Positions 7,387 through 14,557 of a stretch of DNA of 64,000 nucleotides are shown here, piece after piece. Each line of letters begins with the position of its first letter. The stretch's first letter is position 1. The position numbers were made by a program, and so were the translations under genes. This DNA is from Mucilaginibacter daejeonensis (GTDB lineage Bacteria > Bacteroidota > Bacteroidia > Sphingobacteriales > Sphingobacteriaceae): NCBI RefSeq assembly GCF_020783335.1, contig NZ_CP086068.1, forward strand, positions 4,278,001 through 4,342,000, written 5' to 3'. Below the pieces are notes generated by a model. It was not told where the DNA came from. It ran no database searches and saw nothing but the letters and a program-made list of their open reading frames with translations.

Positions 7387-8742
7387 CTAGCGGCCTGCAG
7401 GCTTTGGATAAACTGCTAAACTTTCGTGCCCCTCGGCATCTACACACTGCACCGCAAAGAAGTAATTATCCTTTGAATAGTCAGACGTGAACTCATTAAC
7501 GGTCACCCATATCTTCTTTTCCCAATAAGGATTAATGGTCTCGCGCATGAGGATATAGTAGCCAGCCGGGCGCTTACCATTCTTGGGGGCATCCCACTTT
7601 AAGGTGGTCTTGTTGGTGAGGCCGGTGGTGCTCACGGTCACGTTCTGCGGTTGGCCCGGGGCCAGCGCCAGGTTAGCCAGCACCGAAAGGTTCATGCGAG
7701 CCACCTTTTGGATGTAAGGGTAGTCGGCAAAGTCGGGCAGGTCGCCATAGTCAACTCCCTTGTCTTTGCGCAGGTCCTGATGTTGACGGGTGAAATCCTC
7801 GTTCATTTCCGTGAAACGCACTGCCGTAAAGCCTTGCAGCAGGAAAGGAGTTTGATCGCCTCCACGCAAAAAACGATCACGGCGGTATACCATACGTACG
7901 TTCAGGTGGCTTACATAGCGTTCGGCCACTTCCTTCACGTAACGAGCCAGTTGCCTCGATGGCGCATCGTTCTCGCCGCCATTATTGATCAGTGCCGCAA
8001 GGGCGCGGGCATTGTTAACGGTGGTCGAGGGCACACCTTCGCTAAAAACGCGAACGCTGGTATTATCCTTGATGCCGTTCTCCATACCGACGGTATTGCC
8101 CACGATGTCGTTATTAAGCATAGCATCGATGTCCCATTTCTCTGCAGCGGCACGTTTGGCCACGTTGGTCGATCCGTTAAGCCCCTGCTCCTCACCTACC
8201 ACGGTCATGAAAATGATGGTAGCCGAGAATTTGCTTTTAGCCATCACACGGGCCAGCTCCATCGACACGGCCGTACCGGAAGCATCATCGACCGCGCCCG
8301 GTGCCACTGAGGCCGAATCCATTACATTGGTCACCCGCGAATCATAGTGGCCTGATACGAGGTACACGCGGGTATCGGTCGGGTCGGTACCCTTCAAGGT
8401 AGCCAGCACATTTTTGAGCACCGTAGGCTTGCCAATGCGCCCCCCGGCGGGTTGCGTAAAGGTATCGAACTCCACTTTCATCCTCCCACCCGAGGCAGCG
8501 GCATAACGCTCCAGCTCGGCCTTGATCCAGTTACGGGCCGCGCCAATGCCGGTGGTCTTGCTGGTGGTATCGCTTAGGGTATGGCGGGTTTTAAAGCTCA
8601 CCAGCTTACGCACGATGGTCTCTATATTCTGTGCCGATACCTCGCTGTTCATTTGCTGTATGGCAGCATCAGGCCTAACAGTGGTTTGCGCCAGGGCCAC
8701 CGGTGTAACGAACAAAAAAGGGAGTAATAGTTTGAGTTTCAT
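7387..8742 (-). CDS. Secreted M28-family zinc aminopeptidase with C-terminal FnIII-like domain
   Basis: A predicted exported metallopeptidase of 451 residues when started at 8742; that ATG gives a clean signal peptide (residues 1-19, ending VALAQ), whereas the in-frame ATG at 8775 adds 11 polar residues in front of it. The M28 core shows the dinuclear zinc set: His132-Asp134 in SGHYDSR, Asp152/153 in GAVDDASGTA, the catalytic Glu pair in VGEEQGLNGS (184-185) and Asp212 in LNNDIVG. The last ligand His is not confidently placed. A fibronectin type III-like domain occupies about residues 345-440 (from PQNVTVS). It probably cleaves N-terminal residues of peptides in the periplasm or outside the cell. 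Upstream lies the REP-rich region. Confidence 0.9.
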   Translation of the reverse strand: MKLKLLLPFLFVTPVALAQTTVRPDAAIQQMNSEVSAQNIETIVRKLVSFKTRHTLSDTTSKTTGIGAARNWIKAELERYAAASGGRMKVEFDTFTQPAGGRIGKPTVLKNVLATLKGTDPTDTRVYLVSGHYDSRVTNVMDSASVAPGAVDDASGTAVSMELARVMAKSKFSATIIFMTVVGEEQGLNGSTNVAKRAAAEKWDIDAMLNNDIVGNTVGMENGIKDNTSVRVFSEGVPSTTVNNARALAALINNGGENDAPSRQLARYVKEVAERYVSHLNVRMVYRRDRFLRGGDQTPFLLQGFTAVRFTEMNEDFTRQHQDLRKDKGVDYGDLPDFADYPYIQKVARMNLSVLANLALAPGQPQNVTVSTTGLTNKTTLKWDAPKNGKRPAGYYILMRETINPYWEKKIWVTVNEFTSDYSKDNYFFAVQCVDAEGHESLAVYPKPAGR

Positions 8743-8894
8743 GAGTTGAGAGTTTGCCTTAGCAATATAATTCATTGCGATGGCAATCGAATGGTTTGAA
8801 ACAGGATATTTACCTGCGGTGCGCTTGATGGATCGAGCTTGCTAGACACTTAGGCTGCGATAGATCGGCCGTGTAGGAGATGAATTGTTGTCTA

Positions 8895-8922
8895 GGTTGG
8901 CGATAACACCAACCATAGGCTG
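8895..8922 (+). repeat. REP-like palindrome 1
   Basis: GGTTGGCGATAACACCAACC followed by ATAGGCTG. The 6-bp arms GGTTGG/CCAACC flank an 8-base centre. The same 20-base palindrome and AGGCT tail recur at four other sites within 2.1 kb, all clustered round the RAYT gene. Confidence 0.8.
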
Positions 8923-8957
8923 CGGTGAGTTTGATAGATCGACCTTCGTAAAGACTT

Positions 8958-8984
8958 AGCCTGTGGTTGGTGTTATCACCAACC
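8958..8984 (-). repeat. REP-like palindrome 2 (inverted)
   Basis: On the minus strand it reads GGTTGGTGATAACACCAACC followed by ACAGGCT. With unit 1 it makes a head-to-head pair separated by about 35 bases, the arrangement of a REP doublet (REPIN/BIME) in other bacteria. Confidence 0.8.
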
Positions 8985-9019
8985 ACTCACGTGATCTGCT
9001 ATCTAGCGATCGGTTCTGA

Positions 9020-9047
9020 AGCCCCTAGTTAGTGTTATTTACCAACT
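9020..9047 (-). repeat. Degenerate REP-like unit 3
   Basis: Minus-strand AGTTGGTAAATAACACTAAC followed by TAGGGGCT aligns to the REP consensus with a few substitutions and one inserted base. It lies about 100 bases before the RAYT start and keeps the GGCT tail, so it is likely an old, decayed copy. Confidence 0.55.
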
Positions 9048-9144
9048 ATGTGTACCGATGCAACTTAATATTGGGCGTTATACGTAAGGTTATGTTGTCG
9101 TCACCCCCAAAACTTTAACCAACTGAAGTTTATATATTGCCTGT

Positions 9145-9654
9145 ATGCATCAGGGCATAGAATTTTTTGCTGCGACTTGCTTGAACTGGAAGGCTCTACT
9201 CAAACCTCATGAGCACAAGCAAATAATACTTGAAAGTTTAGCTTTCCTAGTGAACGAGAATAGAATATGGTTATACGGCTACGTCATCATGAACAACCAT
9301 ATCCACATATTATGGCGCAAGCAGGACGATCAGGTCGATAAAAATATTCAATTACAGTTCTCAAAGTATACAGGCCAGCAACTCAAGTTCAGTTTAGAGG
9401 CCAATTACCCGCACCTTTTACCTTTTTTTAAAAGCACACAAGTCGACAGAGCATATCAGTTTTGGGAACGTAGGCCATACAAGGCTACAATGTATAACAG
9501 GATTGTGTTGGAGCAAAAGTTGGAGTACATTCATGACAATCCTGTCAAAGCTAACCTGTGCGATGTTCCTGAGAATTATGAGTATTCGTCTGCCGCTTAT
9601 TATGTATTGAATGCTCCTAACAAGCTATTAACTCATTACATGGAACACATGTAG
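9145..9654 (+). CDS. REP-associated tyrosine transposase (RAYT, Y1_Tnp superfamily)
   Basis: A 169-residue HUH single-strand transposase. The metal-binding motif is His52-Ile-His54 in NNHIHILW and the nucleophile is Tyr128 in KLEYIHDNPVKANL; the opening IEFFAATCLNWKALLKPHE matches the usual first strand of these proteins. Such enzymes nick and rejoin single-stranded REP hairpins and are thought to spread REP sequences; no IS200/605-type ends or second ORF (TnpB) are present, which fits a domesticated RAYT and not a full insertion sequence. REP-like palindromes flank it at 8895-9047 and 9673-9700. No key residue is missing, so it may be active. Its codon use looks more AT-rich than that of its neighbours. 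Confidence 0.92.
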   Translation: MHQGIEFFAATCLNWKALLKPHEHKQIILESLAFLVNENRIWLYGYVIMNNHIHILWRKQDDQVDKNIQLQFSKYTGQQLKFSLEANYPHLLPFFKSTQVDRAYQFWERRPYKATMYNRIVLEQKLEYIHDNPVKANLCDVPENYEYSSAAYYVLNAPNKLLTHYMEHM

Positions 9655-9672
9655 TGAAATGACAAATCAAAG

Positions 9673-9700
9673 GGTTGGTGATAACACCAACCTTAGGCTG
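9673..9700 (+). repeat. REP-like palindrome 4, just after the RAYT gene
   Basis: GGTTGGTGATAACACCAACC followed by TTAGGCTG, 19 bases after the transposase stop codon. It matches the consensus exactly. Together with units 1-3 it brackets the gene. Confidence 0.8.
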
Positions 9701-9730
9701 AAACGACAACCCGATACTGTTTGATGACAC

Positions 9731-10414
9731 CTACTGCTTTTTCAAACTTTCCACCTCAGCCAGGGTATATCGCTTATATGTTACACCGAAGGTTCTGGCG
9801 TATGCCGCTATCGGCTGATCAAAGCCGGCCTTCAGGCGAATGCGGTCAATGTTGGCCGGATCTTTTACTGGCCAAACGAACATCACATAGTCCTTCTTGC
9901 CGGTGCTCTTGTTAGGCACCATCATGCCATATATCTGCGTGCCGTAGACCTGCTCTTTGCCCTCGTCCATTAACAGCCGGTCCTGCATCTTAGCGTACAG
10001 GGTAAAGGGTATCTCCTTTTTTGCGGCGGCCTTTCTGATCAGCTCGATATGATCTTTGATGTGTGGCGAATGTTGGATCACGTTCCAGGCCACCTCATTG
10101 GTTGGCGTACCTACCAGGCTTGCACCCGGGTATCCATACTTTTTAATAATACCTTCCACCTCCAGCATGTTCAATGAGTCGACCCGCTGCATATCGTTCA
10201 CCAGGAACATGAACAAACCATCAGAAGAACGACCGAACATCCTGGCGATCGAATCCTTGTTTGCACCTTTGCTCAAGGCCACCTGCGCCTCCCGGTACCG
10301 CTGATCCAGCATTAAAATGCTGTCCAATTTCCTTTTCAGGAACAAATTTGGGCCATGTTGAGCATTTACGAACGAGATGAACGCGCTTAGGATCAGGGTA
10401 AATGTTGTTCTCAT
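9731..10414 (-). CDS. Exported DUF6624-like protein
   Basis: A 227-residue protein with a signal peptide (residues 1-18, ending FVNAQ). The body shows a pattern I associate with DUF6624: an N-terminal helix with MLDQRYREAQ, then DSLNMLEVEGIIKKYGYPG, the AWNVIQHS segment, helix with IPFTLYAKMQDRLLMDEG, and EQVYGTQIYGM followed by a C-terminal DxxxIDRIRLKAGF. The family has no established function. Family assignment is from memory of the motif order and should be verified. It faces the RAYT gene and its REP unit at the 3' end; no operon partner is seen. Confidence 0.8.
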   Translation of the reverse strand: MRTTFTLILSAFISFVNAQHGPNLFLKRKLDSILMLDQRYREAQVALSKGANKDSIARMFGRSSDGLFMFLVNDMQRVDSLNMLEVEGIIKKYGYPGASLVGTPTNEVAWNVIQHSPHIKDHIELIRKAAAKKEIPFTLYAKMQDRLLMDEGKEQVYGTQIYGMMVPNKSTGKKDYVMFVWPVKDPANIDRIRLKAGFDQPIAAYARTFGVTYKRYTLAEVESLKKQ

Positions 10415-10624
10415 TTGAGGCTATTGGTATGGATAAGGGTGTATCATTAGCCAATATATGAAATTAGTCGCCACTATATTGGCTTGTGGTTTATTTGGTC
10501 AACACCCAACTAAGCCAAGGCTACCTGTTAGCTGTTCGCTGTAAAGAGAAAATATATATATGCAGAGCCAATAAACCTTGTATCAAGCTTATTGTCAAAC
10601 TCGAACATAAAAACCCTCCAACCT

Positions 10625-10948
10625 ATGACAACGTTACGCTTTTCAACGATCATCGCAGCTTTTATGCTCATAACATCATGTTACACCGTAGGCTATTTTG
10701 GCGACAAGTTGCCGCCTACCGAGCATACTGATATTTACTATTCTGCTAAAGATGTTAAGCGTGCGCATAAAGTGTTGGGGCATATGACCTACCCGAGCGT
10801 AGGACAAAAGACCGTAACGGCCAAACTATCCAACTATGCAAGATCGATCGGTGCCGATGCCATTATCATATTTGGCACCGAGAATAGCAGCGCTCATGAT
10901 AACGATGTGGTGAAGGCTGACGCCATCAAGTACACATCAGAGAATTGA
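10625..10948 (+). CDS. Small lipoprotein of unknown function
   Basis: A 107-residue predicted lipoprotein. The ATG at 10625 gives a signal peptide of about 19 residues ending in the lipobox ITSC, whereas the upstream ATG at 10592 would add 11 polar residues in front. The mature part contains the helix TAKLSNYARSIGADAIIIFG, reminiscent of the GADAII segment found in YbjQ-like proteins and in some small lipoproteins, but I cannot assign a family. It stands alone between REP-like units 4 and 5 and points towards the lytic transglycosylase gene on the other strand. Function not recognised. Confidence 0.75.
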   Translation: MTTLRFSTIIAAFMLITSCYTVGYFGDKLPPTEHTDIYYSAKDVKRAHKVLGHMTYPSVGQKTVTAKLSNYARSIGADAIIIFGTENSSAHDNDVVKADAIKYTSEN

Positions 10949-10979
10949 GCTGATCGGCGAAGATCCAATTTATAGCCCA

Positions 10980-11006
10980 AGCTGGTGATAATATCAACCT
11001 TAGGCT
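10980..11006 (+). repeat. Diverged REP-like unit 5
   Basis: AGCTGGTGATAATATCAACC followed by TTAGGCT matches the REP consensus with about four changes. It is enclosed by a wider inverted repeat TTATAGCC (10970-10977) / GGCTATAA (11003-11010), so here the whole unit can fold as a longer hairpin and may also serve as terminator of the small lipoprotein gene. Confidence 0.6.
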
Positions 11007-11043
11007 ATAAGCTGTATGATCGTGACCGCACGTCCAATAAAAA

Positions 11044-11074
11044 AAGCCGTAGAACCTATCAGGCGCTACGGCTT
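11044..11074 (-). terminator. Terminator of the lytic transglycosylase gene
   Basis: AAGCCGTAG (11044-11052) and CTACGGCTT (11066-11074) form a 9-bp stem. On the minus strand the stem is followed by a T-run (A-run 11039-11045 on the plus strand), 23 bases after the transglycosylase stop codon. Confidence 0.85.
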
Positions 11075-11096
11075 ATATTTTCTAGAATAAGGTCTG

Positions 11097-12392
11097 TTAA
11101 TTACCGGCTACTTCGGCGGCTGAACGGCTGCCTAAGCTGGCGAGTTCTTTGCCGGCCTTGGCCGACTTGCCTGCGGCCACGTTAGGAGCGCTCACTTTTA
11201 ACTTTTGGCCAGGCGTAGCTTTGTTACCGCGGATGTTGTTCCATATGCGCAGGTCCTCAATATCCACCCCATACTTATCGGCTATGCGGCTGAGCGTCTC
11301 TCCTCTTTTCACCGTATGCGTGGTCTTGATATGGCTTTCGTTATCAGCTACCGGTGCCGATGCGTACATGGCTTTTGCAGGTATCGACTCTTCGCCGCGT
11401 TCGCCGTTCAATACCTCGTATAATACGCCGTACCGTTCCTTTTCAAGCTGCGGGACCACCATGCGGCGTGGTGCCTTGGTAGTACCGTTAACAATGCGTT
11501 TGGTATAGGCCGGGTTAAGCAATGCCAGTTCGTTAGCGTCAATGTTCAAAGCACGGGCAATGCTGTTGATCGAGATGAACTTGTTCACCATCACCGTATC
11601 AGTGGCCAGCCTCATGGTGCACTCGCGCGGAGTGATGCCGTGAGCGTTGTTGAAGTTCATCACATAAGCGGTGGCAATAAAGGCCGGAACGTAACCGCGT
11701 GTTTCGGCAGGTAGATACTGGCGGATCGACCAAAAATCGGTAGCGTTGGCTTGCTGCATAGCACGTTCAACACTGTTCTTACCGCAGTTGTAGGAGGCAA
11801 TGGCCAGCAGCCAGTCGCCAAATTCCTGATAGGCATCCTTCAAATAAGCCGCAGCTGCGTAGCTGGCCTGGATAGGATCGCGGCGCTCATCAACATAGTT
11901 GTTCATATTGAGGCCGTAGATACGGGCGGTAGATGACATGAACTGCCACGGACCGGTAGCACCCACGCGTGATACAGCGTTAGGATCAAGTGCCGACTCC
12001 ACGATCGAGAGGTACTTCATCTCATCAGGGATACCCGCATCGCGGAAGGCCTTCTCGTAAATAGGGAAATAGTATTTGGACAGACCCATGATGCGGGCCA
12101 TATCGTTACGGCGGTTAGGCGCCAGGTAAGTATTGATGTAAGCCTGTACATACTCGTTATGATCAAGCTGGATGTCGCGCTGCAAAGAATCTAAACGGAT
12201 CTTGAAGATCGAGTTCTCCACCGCATTTTGCTGGAGCTGCGCGGCCACACCTGGCGACACAGGTGCTGCTATCTTATAACTGGGTACGAAATTTTGCTCG
12301 TATTGGGTGGTGTCATTGTAGGCAGGCTGAGCATACGCCTGGTAAGTTTTGAATGCGAACAGTAAAATAGTTGTCGTAAGGAGTTTCTTCAT
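11097..12392 (-). CDS. MltD-like lytic transglycosylase with LysM domain
   Basis: A 431-residue exported peptidoglycan-cleaving enzyme. After a signal peptide (residues 1-21, ending AYAQ) and a linker, the GH23 lysozyme-like domain spans about 105-255 with the catalytic Glu132 in YLSIVESALDP, followed by GATGPWQFM and SYNCGKN, all family hallmarks. A single LysM peptidoglycan-binding domain lies at about 358-400 (VKRGETLSRIADKYG). E. coli MltD has two or three LysM repeats, so this form is shorter. It lies downstream of gatA with a 54-base gap and is followed by a terminator at 11044-11074. The enzyme makes 1,6-anhydromuramic ends during wall growth or turnover. Confidence 0.93.
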   Translation of the reverse strand: MKKLLTTTILLFAFKTYQAYAQPAYNDTTQYEQNFVPSYKIAAPVSPGVAAQLQQNAVENSIFKIRLDSLQRDIQLDHNEYVQAYINTYLAPNRRNDMARIMGLSKYYFPIYEKAFRDAGIPDEMKYLSIVESALDPNAVSRVGATGPWQFMSSTARIYGLNMNNYVDERRDPIQASYAAAAYLKDAYQEFGDWLLAIASYNCGKNSVERAMQQANATDFWSIRQYLPAETRGYVPAFIATAYVMNFNNAHGITPRECTMRLATDTVMVNKFISINSIARALNIDANELALLNPAYTKRIVNGTTKAPRRMVVPQLEKERYGVLYEVLNGERGEESIPAKAMYASAPVADNESHIKTTHTVKRGETLSRIADKYGVDIEDLRIWNNIRGNKATPGQKLKVSAPNVAAGKSAKAGKELASLGSRSAAEVAGN

Positions 12393-12446
12393 TCTCAGGC
12401 TTCTATGGTCACGTTTATAAACACACTTTCCGAAGTGACCAATTTA

Positions 12447-13883
12447 TTAACTTTTACGCAATCCTAAAAGATAAGTTGCAAAATTTAACAATTCGACCTC
12501 GTTAAATGCTTTGGTGCAGAGTTGTAACCCTAACGGTAAACCTGCGCTGTTGTTTTGTACCGGGACAGATATTGCCGGCACACCGGCCAGTGAGGCCTGT
12601 ACCGTAAAGATATCCTCCAGGTAAGTAACGATAGGGTCGATATCCTGACGACCGATCTTGAACGCGGGCTCAGGAGCAGTAGGTGTCAGGATCATGTCGT
12701 ACTCTTCTAAAATAGCGTTGGTGCGCTGCTGGATCAGTCGGCGTACCTTTTGCGCCTTGGCATAGTAGGCATCATAGTAACCCGCGCTTAGTACGAAGGT
12801 GCCCAGCATGATGCGGCGTTTCACCTCGGTACCAAAACCTTCAGAACGTGACCGTTTATACGTAGTGGTAAGATCAGTGGCATTAGGGCTGCGGTAGCCG
12901 TAATGTACCCCATCATAACGGGCCAGATTAGAGGAAGCCTCGGCCATGGTAAGGATATAATAAGTAGGGACCACGTGGTCGAGGTACTCGAACGATACCG
13001 GCTCAACTGTGTGTCCATCGGCCTTTAGAGCTTCGATGTGGTCGACCAGGCAAGCTTTTACTTGAGGATCCAGCCCTTCACTGTCCATTACCTCGCGCAG
13101 GTAGGCTATCTTCTTTTTACCGGTAACAGGTGCCAGTTCGATGCTGTATGAGGGTACCGGCCTGCGCGATTGGGTACTATCGTAACCATCGGCACCGGCG
13201 ATCACTTCCAGCAGCAGGGCAGCATCTTCTACCGAACGGGTGATCGGCCCTGCCTGATCAAATGAAGAGGCGTAAGCGATGATGCCATGCCTTGACACGC
13301 GACCATAAGTGGGTTTTAACCCTACCACACCACAAAATGAGGCCGGTTGGCGGATGGAGCCTCCCGTATCGGTACCGATGGACGCATGCGCCATACCGGC
13401 CTGCACCGATACTGCCGAACCACCTGATGACCCGCCGGGTGCACGGGTCTCGTCGGCCATGTTCTTCACCGGGCCAAAGTAGGAGTTCTCGTTAGCGCCA
13501 CCCATCGCAAATTCATCGCAATTGCAGCGGCCAATGATGATAGCATCCTGTTCCAGCAGCCTTTCGACCACTGTAGAGGAAAATACTGATGTGAAATTTT
13601 CAAGTATATGGGATGAAGCGGTAACCTGGTGCCCTTTGTAGCAAATGTTATCCTTGATGCTGATCACCAGGCCTGCCAGGCGGCCAGCCTCGCCCGAACT
13701 GATGCGGGCGTCAACATCAGCAGCGCGTTGTATGGCCTCTTCTGTAAATACCTCATTGAAAGCATTGAGGTGCTGGTACCGGGCTATATTAGCCAAGTAA
13801 CCGTTGACCAATTCCTTTACGGTGGTTCTTCCTTCGCGCAGATCTTGCTGAATGGCCGTTAGGGTGGTGTACGTATTTACCAT
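12447..13883 (-). CDS. gatA: Asp-tRNA(Asn)/Glu-tRNA(Gln) amidotransferase subunit A
   Basis: GatA is the glutaminase subunit of GatCAB, which amidates misacylated Glu-tRNA(Gln) and/or Asp-tRNA(Asn). The 478-residue protein is full length and carries the amidase Ser-cisSer-Lys triad at the expected spacing: Lys77 in ISIKDNI, Ser152 in the GGSSGGSA loop and Ser176 in GTDTGGSIRQPASFCG. gatB and gatC are not in the window, so the complex is encoded at separate loci, common in Bacteroidota. A terminator between tatA and gatA (13902-13941) suggests gatA starts a new unit, possibly together with the lytic transglycosylase. Confidence 0.97.
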   Translation of the reverse strand: MVNTYTTLTAIQQDLREGRTTVKELVNGYLANIARYQHLNAFNEVFTEEAIQRAADVDARISSGEAGRLAGLVISIKDNICYKGHQVTASSHILENFTSVFSSTVVERLLEQDAIIIGRCNCDEFAMGGANENSYFGPVKNMADETRAPGGSSGGSAVSVQAGMAHASIGTDTGGSIRQPASFCGVVGLKPTYGRVSRHGIIAYASSFDQAGPITRSVEDAALLLEVIAGADGYDSTQSRRPVPSYSIELAPVTGKKKIAYLREVMDSEGLDPQVKACLVDHIEALKADGHTVEPVSFEYLDHVVPTYYILTMAEASSNLARYDGVHYGYRSPNATDLTTTYKRSRSEGFGTEVKRRIMLGTFVLSAGYYDAYYAKAQKVRRLIQQRTNAILEEYDMILTPTAPEPAFKIGRQDIDPIVTYLEDIFTVQASLAGVPAISVPVQNNSAGLPLGLQLCTKAFNEVELLNFATYLLGLRKS

Positions 13884-13901
13884 AGGCCGCTAAAATAAAA
13901 A

Positions 13902-13941
13902 AACTTATCAGTTGCCATAGAGTTATTGCAACCGATAAGTT
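13902..13941 (-). terminator. Terminator after the tatA pair
   Basis: On the minus strand AACTTATCGGTTGC and GCAACTGATAAGTT form a 14-bp stem with one G-U pair, followed by a run of seven T. It lies 48 bases after the stop of the 62-residue TatA gene and 19 bases before gatA. Confidence 0.85.
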
Positions 13942-13988
13942 CATAAAATGTGCAGAAGAGCGGTATCCGGCCTTAAAGCCGTACGTTA

Positions 13989-14177
13989 TTAATGAACGTT
14001 GGTCTTCTCTTCAGTGGTAGTTCTTGTGGTGGTGGTGTTATCGTCCCTGTTCGAAGCATCTTTGAACTCTTTGACGCCCTGACCCAAACCTTTCATAAGT
14101 TCAGGGATCTTACGACCGCCAAATAGTATCAATATTGCAACGATGATCAGGATGATCTCTGGTGCGCCTAATCCCAT
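13989..14177 (-). CDS. tatA: Sec-independent translocase TatA (short form)
   Basis: A 62-residue TatA/TatE-type protein. It has a very short periplasmic N-terminus, one membrane span (about residues 5-20, IILIIVAILILFGG), the conserved hinge GGRKIPEL and an amphipathic helix (MKGLGQGVKEFKDA), then an acidic Thr-rich tail. The FG motif before the hinge and the helix are the TatA hallmarks. TatA oligomers form the variable part of the twin-arginine pore that exports folded proteins. It follows a longer TatA by 16 bases; tatC is not in the window. Confidence 0.93.
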   Translation of the reverse strand: MGLGAPEIILIIVAILILFGGRKIPELMKGLGQGVKEFKDASNRDDNTTTTRTTTEEKTNVH

Positions 14178-14193
14178 GATTATATGATTTTAA

Positions 14194-14502
14194 TTAATAT
14201 TCTTTTTTAACTGAGTGATCGGTCTCAACAGCTACCGGCTCGGTAACGTGAGTATCATGATCGTTAGTGATAGAAGTACGATGTACAGGCTCCGACGGTT
14301 TTTCGGCATCGAAGTTATTGATCTGATTGTGTATCTCGCGTTTCACCCCTTCGGAGGCATCCTTGAAATCACGCATACCTTTACCTAAACCACGCGCCAG
14401 TTCAGGGAGTTTATTACCGCCGAACAGCAACAACGCCACGAACAGGATCAATATCAACTCTGGCGTGCCGATGTTCAAGAACAAAAGGACCGAACTGTAC
14501 AT
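14194..14502 (-). CDS. tatA: Sec-independent translocase TatA (long form)
   Basis: A TatA/TatB-type protein of 102 residues: one span (about 8-25), hinge GGNKLPEL, amphipathic helix ARGLGKGMRDFKDASEGV and a polar tail of about 55 residues. An in-frame ATG at 14535 would add 11 residues, but the -7 promoter element at 14523-14530 puts the transcription start near 14516, downstream of that codon, so the ATG at 14502 is chosen. The extra tail could allow a TatB-like role next to the short TatA; however, no TatB-specific Pro/Glu pattern is evident, so TatA is the safer call. The next gene upstream is the EnvC-like protein. Confidence 0.9.
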   Translation of the reverse strand: MYSSVLLFLNIGTPELILILFVALLLFGGNKLPELARGLGKGMRDFKDASEGVKREIHNQINNFDAEKPSEPVHRTSITNDHDTHVTEPVAVETDHSVKKEY

Positions 14503-14522
14503 AATGGATTTTATTAAAGGTA

Positions 14523-14530
14523 CAAATATA
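14523..14530 (-). promoter_or_regulatory. -7 promoter element for the tatA pair
   Basis: The minus strand reads TATATTTG, an exact TAnnTTTG match, with two TTG triplets 5' of it (the further one at a 16-base spacing). The start near 14516 gives a leader of about 14 bases to the ATG at 14502 and decides the start codon of that gene. Confidence 0.65.
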
Positions 14531-14557
14531 TACAATTATAACTGTACAATGTTTAAC

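Larger units (their letters stand above)
8743..9144. other. 402-base non-coding region with REP-like palindromes
   Basis: This region between the peptidase gene and the RAYT transposase carries three REP-like units (8895-8922, 8958-8984 inverted, 9020-9047 degenerate) and repeated words such as TAGGCTGCG and TGATAGATCG (8850-8865 and 8914-8938). No ORF of coding character is seen. It probably is the remains of several rounds of REP insertion or duplication near the transposase. Confidence 0.7.

Noticed and set aside
7651..8310. Long plus-strand open frame opposite the M28 peptidase
   Set aside because: Shadow of the real gene; composition follows from the GC-rich third positions of the sense strand.
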